Of a stretch of 64,000 nucleotides of DNA, positions 63,550 through 64,000 are shown piece by piece; position 1 is the first letter of the stretch; the number at the start of each line of letters is the position of its first letter. This DNA comes from Gallionella sp. Lineage in GTDB: Bacteria; Pseudomonadota; Gammaproteobacteria; Burkholderiales; Gallionellaceae. A program made the translations under genes and the position numbers. Under the pieces are notes generated by a model, which saw only the letters and a list, made by a program, of their open reading frames with translations, was not told the DNA's origin and did no database searches. The DNA lies in the NCBI GenBank assembly GCA_003153155.1, contig PLWV01000004.1:119699-183698 (forward strand), given 5' to 3'.

Positions 63550-63756
63550 TCATGAAGACGACCCGCGCCACCGGTTTGTCCGATCAGCATGCGGGTAACC
63601 CTGAATGACAATTTATTTCCACATTACGTTACAGTCTGCCTTTGCTGCGGCAGTAAGTAAATTAATTAGAGGCAGCCCTCGATGAGCCATGCTCACCCCT
63701 GACTCATCCGCAACTGCCTTAACAAGGGACTCCTTCCGTGCGGCTCACTCAACTCC

Positions 63757-64000
63757 CTATCGCGCGGCGGGGCGGTCCATTTCCTCGACGAGCAGTCTCT
63801 CATGCTGCAGGCTGCCGAACCGCCGCGCGTAATGTCGCGTGAACTCCGCCCCCAGAAAGAAAATCTGTGCCGAGTAGTACACCCATAGCAGCAACGCGAT
63901 CAGCGATCCGGCGGCACCAAAGCTCGATGCCACACCGCTGTTACCCAGATACAAACCGATCACATATTTTCCCAAGCTGAACAGCCCCGCCGTGAAGGCG
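63757..64000 (-). CDS. YihY/BrkB family membrane protein (N-terminal part cut off by window)
   Basis: The last 80 or so codons of a YihY-family (formerly RNase BN-like) integral membrane protein: [20 protein letters not shown], then [20 protein letters not shown] and [11 protein letters not shown], followed by a charged tail. The start lies beyond the right edge. Function is unknown in spite of the old nuclease name. The 207 bp between it and acyP hold no gene I can see. Confidence 0.9.
   Translation of the reverse strand, partial: AFTAGLFSLGKYVIGLYLGNSGVASSFGAAGSLIALLLWVYYSAQIFFLGAEFTRHYARRFGSLQHERLLVEEMDRPAAR

Noticed and set aside
63550..63756. Small gene or RNA between acyP and yihY
   Set aside because: No open frame with a start site and no clear hairpin with a T tract was found.

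Overview
The window reads as chromosome from a betaproteobacterium. Inference: a Gallionellaceae/Nitrosomonadales-type organism, from the rpsU-yqeY-dnaG-rpoD macromolecular synthesis operon with a CAT-anticodon tRNA behind it, the rplM-rpsI-argC-bactofilin-erpA neighbourhood, coq7, and a Vi-antigen-like polysaccharide locus. No plasmid, prophage or CRISPR signature is visible.

Layout. 0-4 kb: a cut-off CDGSH protein, a MarR regulator with twin palindromic operators, cysC-cysQ and manC. 4-13.7 kb (mostly minus strand): tRNA, rpoD, dnaG, yqeY, rpsU, tyrS, then an M23 peptidase, anmK and a DUF202 protein on the plus strand. 13.7-15 kb: a scar with an IS3 remnant, a small outer-membrane barrel and a 3' fragment of rlmB. 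15-40 kb: a large exopolysaccharide locus with an SLBB export protein, a Wzz-like protein, vapBC, tviB, an ORF6N gene, tviC, a flippase, a Wzy-like polymerase, four glycosyltransferases, three methyltransferases, a hexapeptide acyltransferase, an asparagine-synthase-type amidotransferase, a beta-helix lyase-like protein, a Fic protein and a WecA-type transferase. 40-48 kb: a Pat-type lysine acetyltransferase divergent from a deacetylase, then erpA, bactofilin, argC, rpsI and rplM. 48-52.3 kb: a little-known secreted-protein cluster (two paralogues and an Ig/M15-like protein) split by a REP-bracketed RAYT transposase. 52-64 kb: elyC, osmC, coq7, trpC, proA, lpdA, a damaged yqaA, a gspE/pilB ATPase, an NRAMP transporter, mscL, acyP and a cut-off yihY.

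How the genes work together. tviB (6-dehydrogenase), tviC (C4-epimerase) and asnB would make UDP-GalNAcA and amidate uronic acid residues. The acyltransferase, the lyase-like protein and the export genes complete a Vi-like uronic acid polysaccharide assembled by a Wzx/Wzy-type route. manC would supply GDP-mannose.

The most striking signal is repeat invasion. Several unrelated families of short palindromic repeats fill intergenic DNA, and at least three also sit in frame inside protein genes: dnaG, tviC, asnB and the yqaA pseudogene. One family, with copies in dnaG, yqaA and the 18.7 kb intergenic region, keeps three nested stems whose arms differ between copies but still pair, while two unpaired blocks stay nearly fixed. 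That looks like a structured mobile element I cannot name. A GTAG-headed REP family and a RAYT gene lie in the same window.
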